A stretch of DNA of 64,000 bases from Mycolicibacterium sp. ND9-15 (GTDB lineage Bacteria; Actinomycetota; Actinomycetes; Mycobacteriales; Mycobacteriaceae). The stretch lies in NCBI RefSeq assembly GCF_035918395.1, contig NZ_CP142362.1, positions 1,587,501 to 1,651,500 on the forward strand, read 5' to 3'. The notes below the pieces were generated by a model. It was not told the origin of the DNA. It did not search any database and saw only the letters and a list, made by a program, of their open reading frames with translations. Of the stretch, positions 26,535 to 35,608 are shown piece after piece (positions within the stretch are counted from its first letter, which is position 1; every line of letters begins with the position of its first letter). Both the position numbers and the translations under genes were made by a program.

Positions 26535-28726
26535 GGATGCTCCCGAATTTCTGACACCAGCGCCGACTTCTTCGGCGATACCTGCTGACGAACGTTCTCG
26601 AGCACCAGCTCCTTTGCTACCTTGTCGAGCACAATTTGGCTGCCCGACGGTAGGAACGGAAACCCTTCCTTGACTTGCCTTTCCAGCTGTTTGCGGCCGA
26701 GCCCAGTCATCGCTCGGAACCGTTGGTCGAACCGAAACTCGCGGCGCTGATGCCCTACGAAGTCCAGCGCCGTCAGCACCGTTTTCCCGTGGGTGAGGCG
26801 CAGCCCGCGGCCTAACTGCTGCAAGAACACCGTCGCGCTCTCGGTGGGTCGCAGGAACAGAACCGTGTCCACCTCAGGGATGTCGAGGCCCTCGTTGAAC
26901 AGGTCGACCGCGAAGAGCACGTTGATTTCCCGGTTGCGCAGCGCGGTCAGCGCGGTGTGCCGGTCGAACGTCGGCGTCTCCCCCGACACAGCTCGAGCCG
27001 GGATCCCCGCGGCAACAAATTGTTCGGCCATGTACCGGGCATGCTCCACGCCCACGCAAAATCCCAGCGCTCGCATCGCTCCGACGTCTGCCACCTTGTC
27101 GCGCAGTTCCTTGAGCACGATGCGGGTGCGGGCATCGTTGCCGGTGTAGACGCCACTCAATTCGGCTAGGTCGTAGCCACCGCGCTTCCACTGCAGCGTC
27201 TCCAGGTCGGTGCCGTCGTGAATACCGAAATAGTGGAAGGGGCACAGCAAGTTCTGTTCGAGCGCATCCCACAGTCGCAGCTCCGCGGCGACGCGTCCGC
27301 CGAAGAATTCCCGCACGTCGACACCATCGCCGCGTTCCGGGGTTGCGGTAAGTCCGACTAGCTCCATCGGCGCAATGTGCTCAAGCAGCCGCCGGTAGGA
27401 CGCAGCTTGCGCGTGGTGGAATTCGTCGATCACGACGATGTCGAAATGCGCGGGTTCAACGGTGGAAAGGCGGTCCGCGGTGAGGGATTGGATGCTGGCG
27501 AAGACGTGCCGCCAGCGGGTGGGTTGCTGCCCATCGACCAGCAGCTCCCCGAACACCGGGTCGGTGAGCACCTCGCGGTACATCCTCTGAGCTTGCTGCA
27601 GAATCTCCTTGCGATGCGCGACGAACAGCAGGGTCAGGTCGCGGCCGTAGACCTCGCGGACCAGTCGGCGATAGTCCAGCGCAGCGATCACTGTTTTGCC
27701 CGTGCCGGTGGCGGCGACGATCAAGTTGCGGTGCCGGTCATGCAGAACGCGTTCAGCGTCGAGTTGCTCGAGCAGCTCGGCCTGATACGGCTTGGCCGTT
27801 ACCTCCAGCCCAGAAAGAGTGACGGACATCGGGTCACGCTGTTTCTTACCGGAGGCGATCTCCAACGCGCCCCGCAACCTATCGCCGTCATCGGCAGGCC
27901 GATACGGTTCGAACTCGCGGTTCTCCCAGTATGAGTCGAAGGTAGCGCGAAATTTCTCCAGCAGGTGCGGAGTGGAAATCGCCGAGAGCCGCACATTCCA
28001 CTCCAGCCCGTCCACCAGTGCGGCGTGCGACAGGTTCGACGACCCCACGTAAGCGGTGTGGAACTCGGTGTTGCGTCGCAGCAGCCAGGCCTTGGCGTGT
28101 AACCGGGTGCGGTCGGTCTCGTAGTTGACCCGCACCTCGGCACCGAACTCGCTGACGAGCGCGTCCAGGGCACGTGCGTCGGTGGCGCCCAGGTAGGTAG
28201 TGGTGATGACCCGCAGCGGCACCCCACGTTCGCGTAGCTCGGTAAGTTCGTTTTCCAGCAGCCGCAGCCCATGCCATTTGACGAAGGCACACAGCAGGTC
28301 GACGTGATCGGCGCTGGCGAGTTCGGCGCGAAGCTCAGCGGCCAACGTCGGTTCGTTGCGTGCATTGGTCATTAACGCGGCATCCGACAACGGTGTGGCC
28401 GGCCGCGGAAGCGGCAGAGCGCCCAGGGTTTTCAATCGGACCTCGTCGAGGCGGTGGATCTTGGCCGGGTCGTCCTGGCGTAGGCTCTCGCTGAGTACCG
28501 CGTCGTCCCCCAATACGTTGAGGATCTTCCCTAGCAGTTGTGCGCGTGCTTCGGCGTTGCCGGCGGCCCGCAACTGACGCTCAATGATCGGGGCGAGGTG
28601 CCGCGCGATGGTCAGTGCCTGCTCGGCCTCGTCCACTGTACTGACGTCAGTGAGGAGGTCAGGCCGCTGAGTAAGGGCGGCGCTCAGCCGCTCGGTGAGC
28701 AATGATTCATACAGTCCGGCTTCCAC
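26518..28726 (-). pseudogene. PLD-nuclease/superfamily 2 helicase part of the interrupted DUF3427 protein
   Basis: 736 residues up to the insertion point EHPNDRLA. An N-terminal phospholipase D-like domain (about 125-275) has LHAKAWLLRR and YVGSSNLSHAAL, the HxK and N motifs. The helicase follows: Walker A VAATGTGKTVIAALDY, DEFHH box VVIDEFHHAQ, LVGLTATPERGDG, and motif VI FLQQLGRGLRLTHG. With the downstream fragment the intact protein would be about 1032 residues, the normal size of this defence-associated family. Translation now runs 29 codons into the insertion sequence (stop 26432), leaving a helicase without its C-terminal domain. Confidence 0.92.
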
Positions 28727-28847
28727 GCCGGCAGGTTAGCGCGTGGTCGTGACACACCGAGCTCGACCTTGTCGGCCCCTCCCCATACGGTGCGTCCAAC
28801 ATCGGGGGTTAAGTGACTGCATACGTTTCTCGCATCGTCCGTGGTGA

Positions 28848-29279
28848 ATGCGTCTGGGAGTACGCACTGCGGCAGTCGGGGCAGTCGATCATCTGCAGGC
28901 TTCCGATGTGTTCCCCCACGGCGAGTTAGTAGGTTTGATCGAGGACTCCCAGGAACCCGGTGGACTCGGTGCCACAATTGGCCGCGACGACGGTCACGAT
29001 TATCGAGCGCCACTACCGCGTCTACCAATGCGACTGAAGGATTCTCCGTGGCTCGGCGAATTGAAGGTCAAGGGCAAACGCGGAGTCGAACACAGACTGT
29101 ATTTCTCGGAACCAGACGACCTCACGAACAAGGTGGTGGCTGTGGGTTACGGATATAAGGACCCACTCGACTTGCGTGCCTCGATAAAGCAGCGCGACCA
29201 GATACGCAAGGCCATGGAGTACACCAAGTATTGGTTTCGGATGAGTGGCTATGCCGTCCGACCCTTCGAAGAGCTCTAA
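28848..29279 (+). CDS. RelE/HigB-like toxin, N-terminus uncertain
   Basis: The recognisable part is the second half: PMRLKDSPWLGELKVKGKRG, then VEHRLYFSEPDD, KVVAVGYGYKD and IRKAMEYTKYW. This is the beta-sheet pattern of Gp49/HigB-like mRNA interferases. The upstream residues in this frame look poor. In a neighbouring frame a GTG at 28813 gives VTAYVSRIVRGECVWEYALR, a better toxin N-terminus, which would need a frameshift near 28.88 kb. So the toxin may be broken. It is followed at once by an XRE-type antitoxin, the HigBA-like order. Confidence 0.55.
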   Translation: MRLGVRTAAVGAVDHLQASDVFPHGELVGLIEDSQEPGGLGATIGRDDGHDYRAPLPRLPMRLKDSPWLGELKVKGKRGVEHRLYFSEPDDLTNKVVAVGYGYKDPLDLRASIKQRDQIRKAMEYTKYWFRMSGYAVRPFEEL

Positions 29280-29286
29280 CAGTGAC

Positions 29287-29316
29287 CTGCTTGTTGCATT
29301 AAAATGCAACAAGCAG
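29287..29316. promoter_or_regulatory. Palindromic operator between toxin and antitoxin genes
   Basis: CTGCTTGTTGCATT, AA, then the exact reverse complement: a perfect 14-2-14 palindrome. It starts 8 bp after the toxin stop and ends 12 bp before the antitoxin ATG, so the antitoxin probably has its own autoregulated promoter inside the operon. Confidence 0.8.
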
Positions 29317-29328
29317 ACGGGAGTACTT

Positions 29329-29598
29329 ATGGCAAGCGCAACCACCCCGGTGTCGTCGGACGCGTCACGGCGAGCAACCAAGCTGACCCGCGATCTTCGT
29401 CGCGTGGTCCGAGAACTGAGAGAGGCTCGCGAAGCACGGGGCATGTCCGCGACTCACGTCGCTGACCTCATCGGCGTCCACCGCAGCGTGATCTCGAAGT
29501 TCGAGAACCAAACCGGCGACCCGAAATTGTCGACGCTTCTGCGTTATGCCCATGCGGTAGGAGCGGACCTGGAGCTCAAGGTAGTCAGGGAAGGGTGA
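29329..29598 (+). CDS. XRE-family antitoxin
   Basis: 89 residues from an ATG just past the palindrome (an upstream ATG would translate through the operator). The helix-turn-helix is REARGMSATHVADLIGVHRS followed by VISKFENQTGDPKLSTLLRY, a standard Cro/CI-type domain. The C-terminal AVGADLELKVV is common in HigA-like antitoxins. It should bind the adjacent palindrome and the toxin. Confidence 0.88.
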   Translation: MASATTPVSSDASRRATKLTRDLRRVVRELREAREARGMSATHVADLIGVHRSVISKFENQTGDPKLSTLLRYAHAVGADLELKVVREG

Positions 29599-29919
29599 CT
29601 TGGTCGAGACGTCAGGGGTCTTTGCCGGCGCCACGCCCGCGACTCGAAGTTTCACCGCATTGCGCCGCGAGATGCACCAGACCGCTTGCACCGGATCCGT
29701 TCAGCGAGGGTGGTTTTCCGCTTCGCGGACATCCGCCGCCGTCCGTAGCGAGTGGACACGGCCGTAATAGTCGGCAAGTTTCAGCGCACTCCGATGCCCG
29801 GCTAATCGGGCACGTGAAGCGTCGTCAAGTTGGCGTCTGTGAGGTGAGCCCACTGTAGTGGTCCAGTCGTTGTGGGACTCTGTTGCCCGAGTGTTTGGGC
29901 AGGAAGAATCGACGACGAC

Positions 29920-30207
29920 ATGGCATCGAACAAGCGCCGGCGGCATACCCCGGATCAGATCATCCGCAAGCTCGCCGAGGGCAACAAGCTGCTCGCATCG
30001 GGCCAAGAGCTGGCCGAGGTGTGCCGGCATCTGGAGATCGCGGAATCGACGTGGCATCGCTGGGTGGCCCAGTACGGCGGCATGAAGGCCAACGACGCCA
30101 AGCGGCTCAAGGAACTCGAGGCCGAGAACGCCCGGCTCAAGAAACTGGTCGCCAACCAGGCCCTCGACATCGACATGCTCAGGGAGATTTCGGCGGGAAA
30201 CTTCTGA
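29920..30207 (+). CDS. IS3-family transposase OrfA
   Basis: 95 residues: MASNKRRRHTPDQIIRKLAE, the helix-turn-helix VCRHLEIAESTWHRWVAQYG, and a leucine-zipper segment (AKRLKELEAENARLKKLVAN). The stop follows the slippery heptamer at 30195-30201, so most ribosomes make OrfA and a minority the OrfAB fusion. A longer reading from 29872 adds a leader unlike OrfA. Confidence 0.92.
   Translation: MASNKRRRHTPDQIIRKLAEGNKLLASGQELAEVCRHLEIAESTWHRWVAQYGGMKANDAKRLKELEAENARLKKLVANQALDIDMLREISAGNF
30195..30201 (+). promoter_or_regulatory. Programmed -1 frameshift site (GGGAAAC)
   Basis: G GGA AAC lies in the orfA reading frame two codons before its TGA stop and fits the X-XXY-YYZ rule. Slippage by -1 opens directly into orfB, which lacks an ATG of its own in that area. 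Confidence 0.7.
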
Positions 30208-31058
30208 CCCCGAACCGCAAGCGCCGCGCAGCAGCGATGCTGCGTGAGCGGTTCGGGGTCTCTGAGCGCCGCGCGTGCACCGTGGTGGGTCTGCACCGCT
30301 CCACGATGCGCCTGGCCCCGCCGTCGATCAGCACCGAGGAGGCCCAGCTGCGGGCGTGGCTGCGTCGGTTCTCCACCGACCGGCCGCGTTGGGGGTGGCG
30401 TCGCGCTGCCAAGATGGCCCGCCGCGCGGGTTGGCAGGTCAACAACAAGCGGATCCGCCGGCTGTGGCGCGAGGAGGGGCTTCGGGTGCCGCAGCGGCGC
30501 CGCAAGAAGCGGCTGAATGGTATCGGCGTGGCCGTGGGCGCGATGTCGCCTATCCGTCCGAATGTCATCTGGGCGATGGACTTTCAGTTCGACACCACCG
30601 CCGATGGCCGCACCCTCAAGATGCTCAACGTCATCGACGAGTTCACCCGCGAGGCCCTGGCGATCGAAGTCGACCGCAGCATCGACGCCGACGGCGTGGT
30701 CGCCGTGCTGGACCGCCTCGCCCTGGTACACGGTGCACCGCACTACGTGCGTTTCGACAACGGGCCCGAGTTCGTGGCGCACGCCGTGAGCGATTGGTGC
30801 CGATTCAACAGTGCTGGTTCGCTTTTCATCGATCCCGGCTCGCCGTGGCAGAACGCTTTCATCGAGTCGTTCAACGGCCGGCTTCGTGATGAACTGCTCA
30901 ACTCGTGGCGGTTCGACTCCCTACTGGAAGCCAGGGTGATCATCGAGGACTGGCGTCGTGACTACAACGCCAATCGGCCCCACACCGCCCACGGCGACCT
31001 CACCCCGGCCGAGTTTGCCCTACAGTGGGCCACGACCCATCAACCGAAAGTCGCATAA
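30198..31058 (+). CDS. IS3-family transposase OrfB (DDE integrase domain)
   Basis: Read in the -1 frame after slippage, about 286 residues. The N-terminus is RKRRAAAMLRERFGVSERRA, with HTH_21-like WRRAAKMARRAGWQVNNKRI. The DDE triad is VIWAMDFQFDT (Asp), YVRFDNGPEF (Asp) and WQNAFIESFNGRLRDELL (Glu). The C-terminus is NRPHTAHGDLTPAEFALQW. No internal disruption is seen, so this is the one insertion sequence in the window likely to be mobile. Confidence 0.93.
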   Translation, partial: KLLTPNRKRRAAAMLRERFGVSERRACTVVGLHRSTMRLAPPSISTEEAQLRAWLRRFSTDRPRWGWRRAAKMARRAGWQVNNKRIRRLWREEGLRVPQRRRKKRLNGIGVAVGAMSPIRPNVIWAMDFQFDTTADGRTLKMLNVIDEFTREALAIEVDRSIDADGVVAVLDRLALVHGAPHYVRFDNGPEFVAHAVSDWCRFNSAGSLFIDPGSPWQNAFIESFNGRLRDELLNSWRFDSLLEARVIIEDWRRDYNANRPHTAHGDLTPAEFALQWATTHQPKVA

Positions 31059-31123
31059 CGACTGGACCACCAAACGGGTCCCCCTCAACCCGAACAAGAC
31101 ATTCCCGCCGGATCTGCGCGTGT

Positions 31124-31720
31124 TCACCTCAGCGGCGCGAGCCCCGACCGCACCAACTCCACACTCTCCAGGACGATCCGCCCAAGATCGTCAACACACC
31201 CGCCCCGCCCCCAGCTCTCCACGGCGACGACCAGTGCCGCCGCCAGCACCGCCCCCGCCACCTCGGCCTTCAGTTCGAGGCCTGCCACATCGGCGTAGCG
31301 CGTCCGCACGAAGTCCGTGATCACCGCCGCGAACGACGCCTGCACCACCCGCAGGTGTCCGGCCGCCCGCTCACCGATCAGGCTCGCCCGCAGCAGCGCC
31401 GCCTGCCGCACCACCTCCAGATCGTGCGGGAAGCTCCCGACACTCGCCATCACCGCATCGAACAATGACTCCGACGCCGGCCGCCGCGCCAGCGCCTCGG
31501 CCAGCCACTCCAGGTGCGTCTCGTAATCCGCGAACAGGACCGCTTCCTTCGTCGGGAAATGTCGGAAGAACGTCCGCTCCGTGACACCGGCCTCCTCGGC
31601 CAGCTGCGACACCGTCACGTTCGCGAACCCGTCCTTCACGAACCGCGCCAACGCCACCCGCCGCAGCGCCTCCTTGGTCGCCTGACTGCGCTGCTGATGC
31701 AGGTTCACGGGCATCGCCAT
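31124..31720 (-). CDS. TetR-family transcriptional regulator
   Basis: 198 residues. The DNA-binding domain is VSQLAEEAGVTERTFFRHFP with TKEAVLFADYE after it, typical TetR. The rest is a helical ligand domain (FDAVMASVGSFPHDLEVVRQ and beyond). It is divergent from the FAD-dehydrogenase gene 72 bp away, with a 12-bp palindrome between them, so it most likely represses itself and that gene. The ligand is unknown. Confidence 0.92.
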   Translation of the reverse strand: MAMPVNLHQQRSQATKEALRRVALARFVKDGFANVTVSQLAEEAGVTERTFFRHFPTKEAVLFADYETHLEWLAEALARRPASESLFDAVMASVGSFPHDLEVVRQAALLRASLIGERAAGHLRVVQASFAAVITDFVRTRYADVAGLELKAEVAGAVLAAALVVAVESWGRGGCVDDLGRIVLESVELVRSGLAPLR

Positions 31721-31767
31721 AGTCCAGCGATCCTATCCCACATTTTTATCAGTACCGCCACAATTAC

Positions 31768-31779
31768 GTCAGTACTGAC
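31768..31779. promoter_or_regulatory. Palindromic operator of the TetR/FAD-enzyme divergon
   Basis: GTCAGTACTGAC is a perfect 12-bp palindrome 13 bp before the FAD-enzyme start. A partial copy (ATCAGTACCG) lies about 20 bp away on the TetR side, suggesting a two-dimer site. Confidence 0.6.
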
Positions 31780-31792
31780 ATAGCCTGCCCGT

Positions 31793-33355
31793 ATGAACGA
31801 CTTTGACGCGATCGTCGTCGGCGCCGGCCACAACGGGCTGACCGCCGCCGCCGTCCTCCAACGCGCCGGCCTGCGCACCCTCTGCCTCGAGGCCAACACC
31901 TACGCAGGCGGCATGGCCGCCACCGTCGAACTCATCGACGGCTTCCGCTACGAGATCGCCGGGTCCGTCCAGTTCCCCACCCCCAGCGAGATCACCAAGG
32001 ACCTCGGCCTCGACACCCTGCCCACCGTCGACTCCGATGTCATGTCGGTCAACATCGGCGAGGCGGGCGAAGAAGCCATGGTCTTCTACCGCGAACCCAT
32101 GCAACTGATGACCCACCTCGCCGACAAGCACGGCACCGACGCCGTCACCGGCATGGCTGAACTCATCGCCTGGAGCCAAGGCCCCGCAAGAGCACTCGGC
32201 CGCTTCGATGTCCGCCAACCACCCAAGACGATCGACGAAATGTACGTCTGCGCCACAAACGAATCCGAACGCCGCGCAATCCACGAAACCCTGTTCGGCT
32301 CGGCCATGGATGTCATCGACCGCTACCTGCCCGACAAGAAGCGCCACTCCGTCATGCGCGGCATGCTCGCGTTCCTCGCCATCAACTCCACCTACCGCGG
32401 GCCCTACACCCCCGGTAGCGCCACCTGCCTCGCTTTCGCCCTCGCCACCCCCGACGAGCGCACCGCCATGATGACCAAACTCGAAGGCGGCATCGGCGCG
32501 CTCACCGAACACCTGCGCGAGATGTTCGAAAGCCGCGGCGGCGAGATCCGCTACCGCACCAAGGTCGAGCAGATCCTCGTCGACGACGGCAGAGTCACAG
32601 GTGTCCGTTGCAAGGACGGCCACACCATTACCGCACCCGTTGTCGTCTCCAACGTTTCCCCCGACACCACGCTCACCGAACTCGTTGAGCCTGAGCACCT
32701 CCCGGCTCAGCTGCTCGAAAGACTTCAGGGCCGCGACCATCGCGCCTCCTTCGTCCAGATGCACTTCGCCCTCGACGGGCTGCCCGAGTTCGCCCCGCCG
32801 TACGACCTGCTCAACGAGCCCGGCATGCAACCGTCGGTCGGCATCTTCGGCTCACCCGAAGAACAGCAGCGTCAATGGGAGAACGCCTGCCGCGGCATCG
32901 TTCCCGACAACCCGTCGCTCGGCATCCAGATCCCTTCCGTACACGACGCGAACATGGCCCCGCCCGGCATGCACGCCGCCAGCGCCTACGCCTACGCGTT
33001 TCCCGTCGAGACTCCCCGCGATCAGCACGGCCACCTGAAGGCCGAGATGGCCCAACGCGTCATCGACAAGATCACCCGCTACGCGCCGAACTTCAAAGAC
33101 ATTCAGATCCGGCACATCACCTTCGCGCCGTACCACATGAACACCATGTTCGGCGCCCCCGCCGGCGACTTCTGCCACGGCCTGCTGCACCCCGACCTCA
33201 TGGGCCCGAACAGGCCCGGCCCGAAGGGTTTTCGCGATCTGCCGATCGGCATCGACGGCCTCTACCTCGGCGGCGCCGGCTGCCATGGCGGGCCGGGCAT
33301 CACGTTCATCCCCGGATACAACGCCGGGTATCAAGTGCTCGACGACCTCAGCTGA
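31793..33355 (+). CDS. FAD-dependent oxidoreductase of the phytoene-desaturase/PYROXD2 type
   Basis: 520 residues. The dinucleotide-binding motif is DAIVVGAGHNGLTAAAVLQR at the N-terminus, with the family's EANTYAGGMAATVE following. The C-terminal FAD motif is GIDGLYLGGAGCHGGPGITF. NGL with the GGM segment and GGPGI are features of carotenoid desaturase-like and PYROXD2-like flavoproteins. No phytoene synthase is nearby, so the substrate is not a carotenoid by context; a lipid or isoprenoid is possible. Probably controlled by the divergent TetR gene. Confidence 0.88.
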   Translation: MNDFDAIVVGAGHNGLTAAAVLQRAGLRTLCLEANTYAGGMAATVELIDGFRYEIAGSVQFPTPSEITKDLGLDTLPTVDSDVMSVNIGEAGEEAMVFYREPMQLMTHLADKHGTDAVTGMAELIAWSQGPARALGRFDVRQPPKTIDEMYVCATNESERRAIHETLFGSAMDVIDRYLPDKKRHSVMRGMLAFLAINSTYRGPYTPGSATCLAFALATPDERTAMMTKLEGGIGALTEHLREMFESRGGEIRYRTKVEQILVDDGRVTGVRCKDGHTITAPVVVSNVSPDTTLTELVEPEHLPAQLLERLQGRDHRASFVQMHFALDGLPEFAPPYDLLNEPGMQPSVGIFGSPEEQQRQWENACRGIVPDNPSLGIQIPSVHDANMAPPGMHAASAYAYAFPVETPRDQHGHLKAEMAQRVIDKITRYAPNFKDIQIRHITFAPYHMNTMFGAPAGDFCHGLLHPDLMGPNRPGPKGFRDLPIGIDGLYLGGAGCHGGPGITFIPGYNAGYQVLDDLS

Positions 33356-33445
33356 AGCCGACCACCGCGCGAAGCTGCCGGCACCCACAGCAGCCGTCCG
33401 CCCGCGCGGCCCGGTCTTGTCAGAGGGTGTTGGCATGATGCAGTC

Positions 33446-34726
33446 ATGGTTTCGATCGCTCCTTCCGGCGTAGAGGTGGACTTGAGCCGCCATGAGCGTC
33501 TGAGTGAGTTGTTCGGGCGGTTGGAGGAGCTTTCGGGCCAGCGCAACGCCATCGATGGGCGCATTGTGGAAATCGTCGCCGAGCTCGATCGGGACAACCT
33601 GTGGTCGATGACGGGAGCGCGGTCGGTCAGGGCGATGGTGGCCTGGAAACTCGGAATGTCGGATACGACCGCCAGGACGGTCGCCGCGATCGCAAACCGA
33701 TTAGAGGAGTTCCCGCGTTGCACATCGGAGATGCGTGAGGGGCAGCTGTCGTTGGACCAGGTCGGGATCATCGCCCAACACGCCAGCGCGGGCTCCGATG
33801 ACCACTACGCAGAGTTGGCCTCAGTAGCCACCGTCAGCCAGCTGCGCAAAGCGATCAGCCTCGAGCCGCGCCCCAAGCCCTCAAAGCCCGAACCGCAGCG
33901 GTCGTTCACCAAGACCACCGGCGATGAGTACACCACCTACCGGATTACGGTGCCTAACCTCGAGGCGGCCAAGATCGACGCCGCGCTGCAGTCACACCGC
34001 GATGCATCGATCAACGAACACACCCGCGACCACGGCCCCGACGCGTCCGGCGATGACCACGAACGCGATGCGAGAGGCGGCTCGGAGTGTCGGCCGCCGT
34101 TTCCGACGCTGACCGATGCGTTCATGCGGATGGTGGAGGCCGCGTGGGACGCCGAGGTGGCACGGCGCCCGCATGGCCAGCACACCACGGTGATCGTGCA
34201 TCTGGACCTGGATAAGCGCGCGGCGTGGCCGCATCTGGGCCCGGTCCTGTCGGATGCCGATCGGCAATTGTTGTTGTGCGACACCGATTGTGAAGTGTGG
34301 TTCGAGCGCCACGGGCAGGTCATCGGGGCGGGTCGCGCGACACGGGTGATCAGCCGCCGGTTGCGACGGGCGCTGGAATTCCGCGATTCGACGTGCGTGG
34401 TGCCCGGATGCGGGGCTACTCGCGGACTGCACGCTCATCACATTCGACATTGGGAAGACGGAGGGCCGACCGAGCTGCACAACCTGGTGCTGGTGTGCCC
34501 GTATCACCACCGCATGCATCACCGCGGTGAGATCACCATCACCGGGCCGGCGGACCAACTCGTCGTCACCGGCCGCGACGGAGAACCCCTGCACCCCGGA
34601 TCACTGGCCCGCCCACCCACCGAGCCCGCACCGGCGGTCCCGCCCTGGCGCGGACCGTTGGGCGAACGCGCCGACTGGTGGTGGTACGACCCCTTCGAAC
34701 CCGAACCCCCACCGTCACTCAACTGA
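33446..34726 (+). CDS. DUF222/HNH endonuclease-like protein (13E12 repeat family)
   Basis: 426 residues. The N-terminal DUF222 domain (LFGRLEELSGQRNAIDGRIV, then WSMTGARSVRAMVAWKLGMS) is followed by the HNH motif STCVVPGCGATRGLHAHHIR and HWEDGGPTELHNLVLVCPYH. The Cys pairs and His residues of the zinc-stabilised HNH fold are present. Mycobacteria carry many copies, sometimes as targets for prophage integration, and their role is uncertain. The C-terminal proline-rich tail is normal for the family. Confidence 0.92.
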   Translation: MVSIAPSGVEVDLSRHERLSELFGRLEELSGQRNAIDGRIVEIVAELDRDNLWSMTGARSVRAMVAWKLGMSDTTARTVAAIANRLEEFPRCTSEMREGQLSLDQVGIIAQHASAGSDDHYAELASVATVSQLRKAISLEPRPKPSKPEPQRSFTKTTGDEYTTYRITVPNLEAAKIDAALQSHRDASINEHTRDHGPDASGDDHERDARGGSECRPPFPTLTDAFMRMVEAAWDAEVARRPHGQHTTVIVHLDLDKRAAWPHLGPVLSDADRQLLLCDTDCEVWFERHGQVIGAGRATRVISRRLRRALEFRDSTCVVPGCGATRGLHAHHIRHWEDGGPTELHNLVLVCPYHHRMHHRGEITITGPADQLVVTGRDGEPLHPGSLARPPTEPAPAVPPWRGPLGERADWWWYDPFEPEPPPSLN

Positions 34727-34978
34727 GCTGGAACCGATCGACGCCGTATTGATGCTCAAAAGAACTGCGGCATTGGAAGTCCCCGCCTGTACTTGAGTCC
34801 GCCGTGGGAAGTTTCGGCTCTCGCAGGCCGAAAGCGCCAGGCACCGATGCCTATTCACGCTGAGGTTGTCACTAAGGATGACCCACGCCGATACCGTCCT
34901 CATCAGAGCGCCGGTGACCGACTCGCGAGCTTCCGCGACCTCAGGGGCGAAACGAGAGTCAACCGGTAGCGGCGCGTA

Positions 34979-35608
34979 TCAACGGAGGTAGACCTGGCCC
35001 TCTTGCGGATATCCGCCGCCCGCCGTGGCGATGTGCACGTGGTCGTAATGGTTGGCGGTGTCTGAGCCGCGGTCCGACATGGCTTTCTTCGAGCCGTCGG
35101 GACGGTAGATGGTCTGCCGCCAGATGGCGTGCTCGAGGCCGAAGCGTTCCCCATTCGCTATGACGTAGGCGAGGACTTCGTCTCCGAGCTCCTTCCCTGC
35201 TGCCGAGCGGGCGTCCGGGATCATCACGTCGATCGCCAACCCATGCGGATGCCACTTCAAGGAATCGGAGCGGACGCCCCCGATAGTGAGGATCTCGGGA
35301 AACTCCGCACTGACGGCACGCGCCGCCAAGACGGTGTCGACCTGCAGTCCGTTTTCCGGCGCCACGCCGTGCGGCAACGTGGGCGGGACGCTCGGGACGG
35401 GCGGTTGGGCGGCCATCAGGTTCACCGCTACCGGCTGCGGGCTCGGCGGCTGTGCAGGTGCCGTTGCGGCTTCGCAGCACGCGACTGCGTCACTGCCGTG
35501 CGGGTAACTGTCTGCGCCGACAACAAACAGTGTGGCCGCCGAAACTACGCCTGCAACTACTGCCAAGCGCGGCGACTGCCCCCTCTTGGCTAATGAGTGT
35601 CTTCCCAT
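34979..35608 (-). CDS. Secreted M15-like wall enzyme (ARB_07466-type C-terminal domain)
   Basis: 209 residues with an N-terminal membrane/signal segment (LAVVAGVVSAATLFVVGADS) and a Pro-rich linker. The mature domain has KWHPHGLAIDVMIPDARS (His and Asp ligands) and a late ANHYDHVHIATAGG (His ligand), the zinc-site pattern shared with D-Ala-D-Ala peptidases of the M15/LAS fold. It is likely a peptidoglycan-directed hydrolase or binding protein at the cell surface. Substrate and activity are not provable from sequence. It begins with a basic leader MGRHSLAKRG that also appears in other mycobacterial secreted proteins. Confidence 0.75.
   Translation of the reverse strand: MGRHSLAKRGQSPRLAVVAGVVSAATLFVVGADSYPHGSDAVACCEAATAPAQPPSPQPVAVNLMAAQPPVPSVPPTLPHGVAPENGLQVDTVLAARAVSAEFPEILTIGGVRSDSLKWHPHGLAIDVMIPDARSAAGKELGDEVLAYVIANGERFGLEHAIWRQTIYRPDGSKKAMSDRGSDTANHYDHVHIATAGGGYPQEGQVYLR

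Larger units (their letters stand above)
29858..31070 (+). mobile_element. Second IS3-family element, apparently intact
   Basis: About 1.21 kb with terminal inverted repeats GTGGTCCAGTCGTT at both ends (left 29858, right ending 31070). It holds orfA and orfB in the -1 frame with a canonical slippery site. Flanking triplets do not match, so the exact ends or duplication are uncertain. It is unrelated in sequence to the IS3 element at 17.6 kb. The 260 bp to its left (29599-29857) holds no recognisable gene. Confidence 0.9.

Noticed and set aside
31769..32830. Minus-strand frame opposite the FAD dehydrogenase
   Set aside because: Antisense shadow of a gene with full dinucleotide-binding motifs; it also covers the TetR operator.
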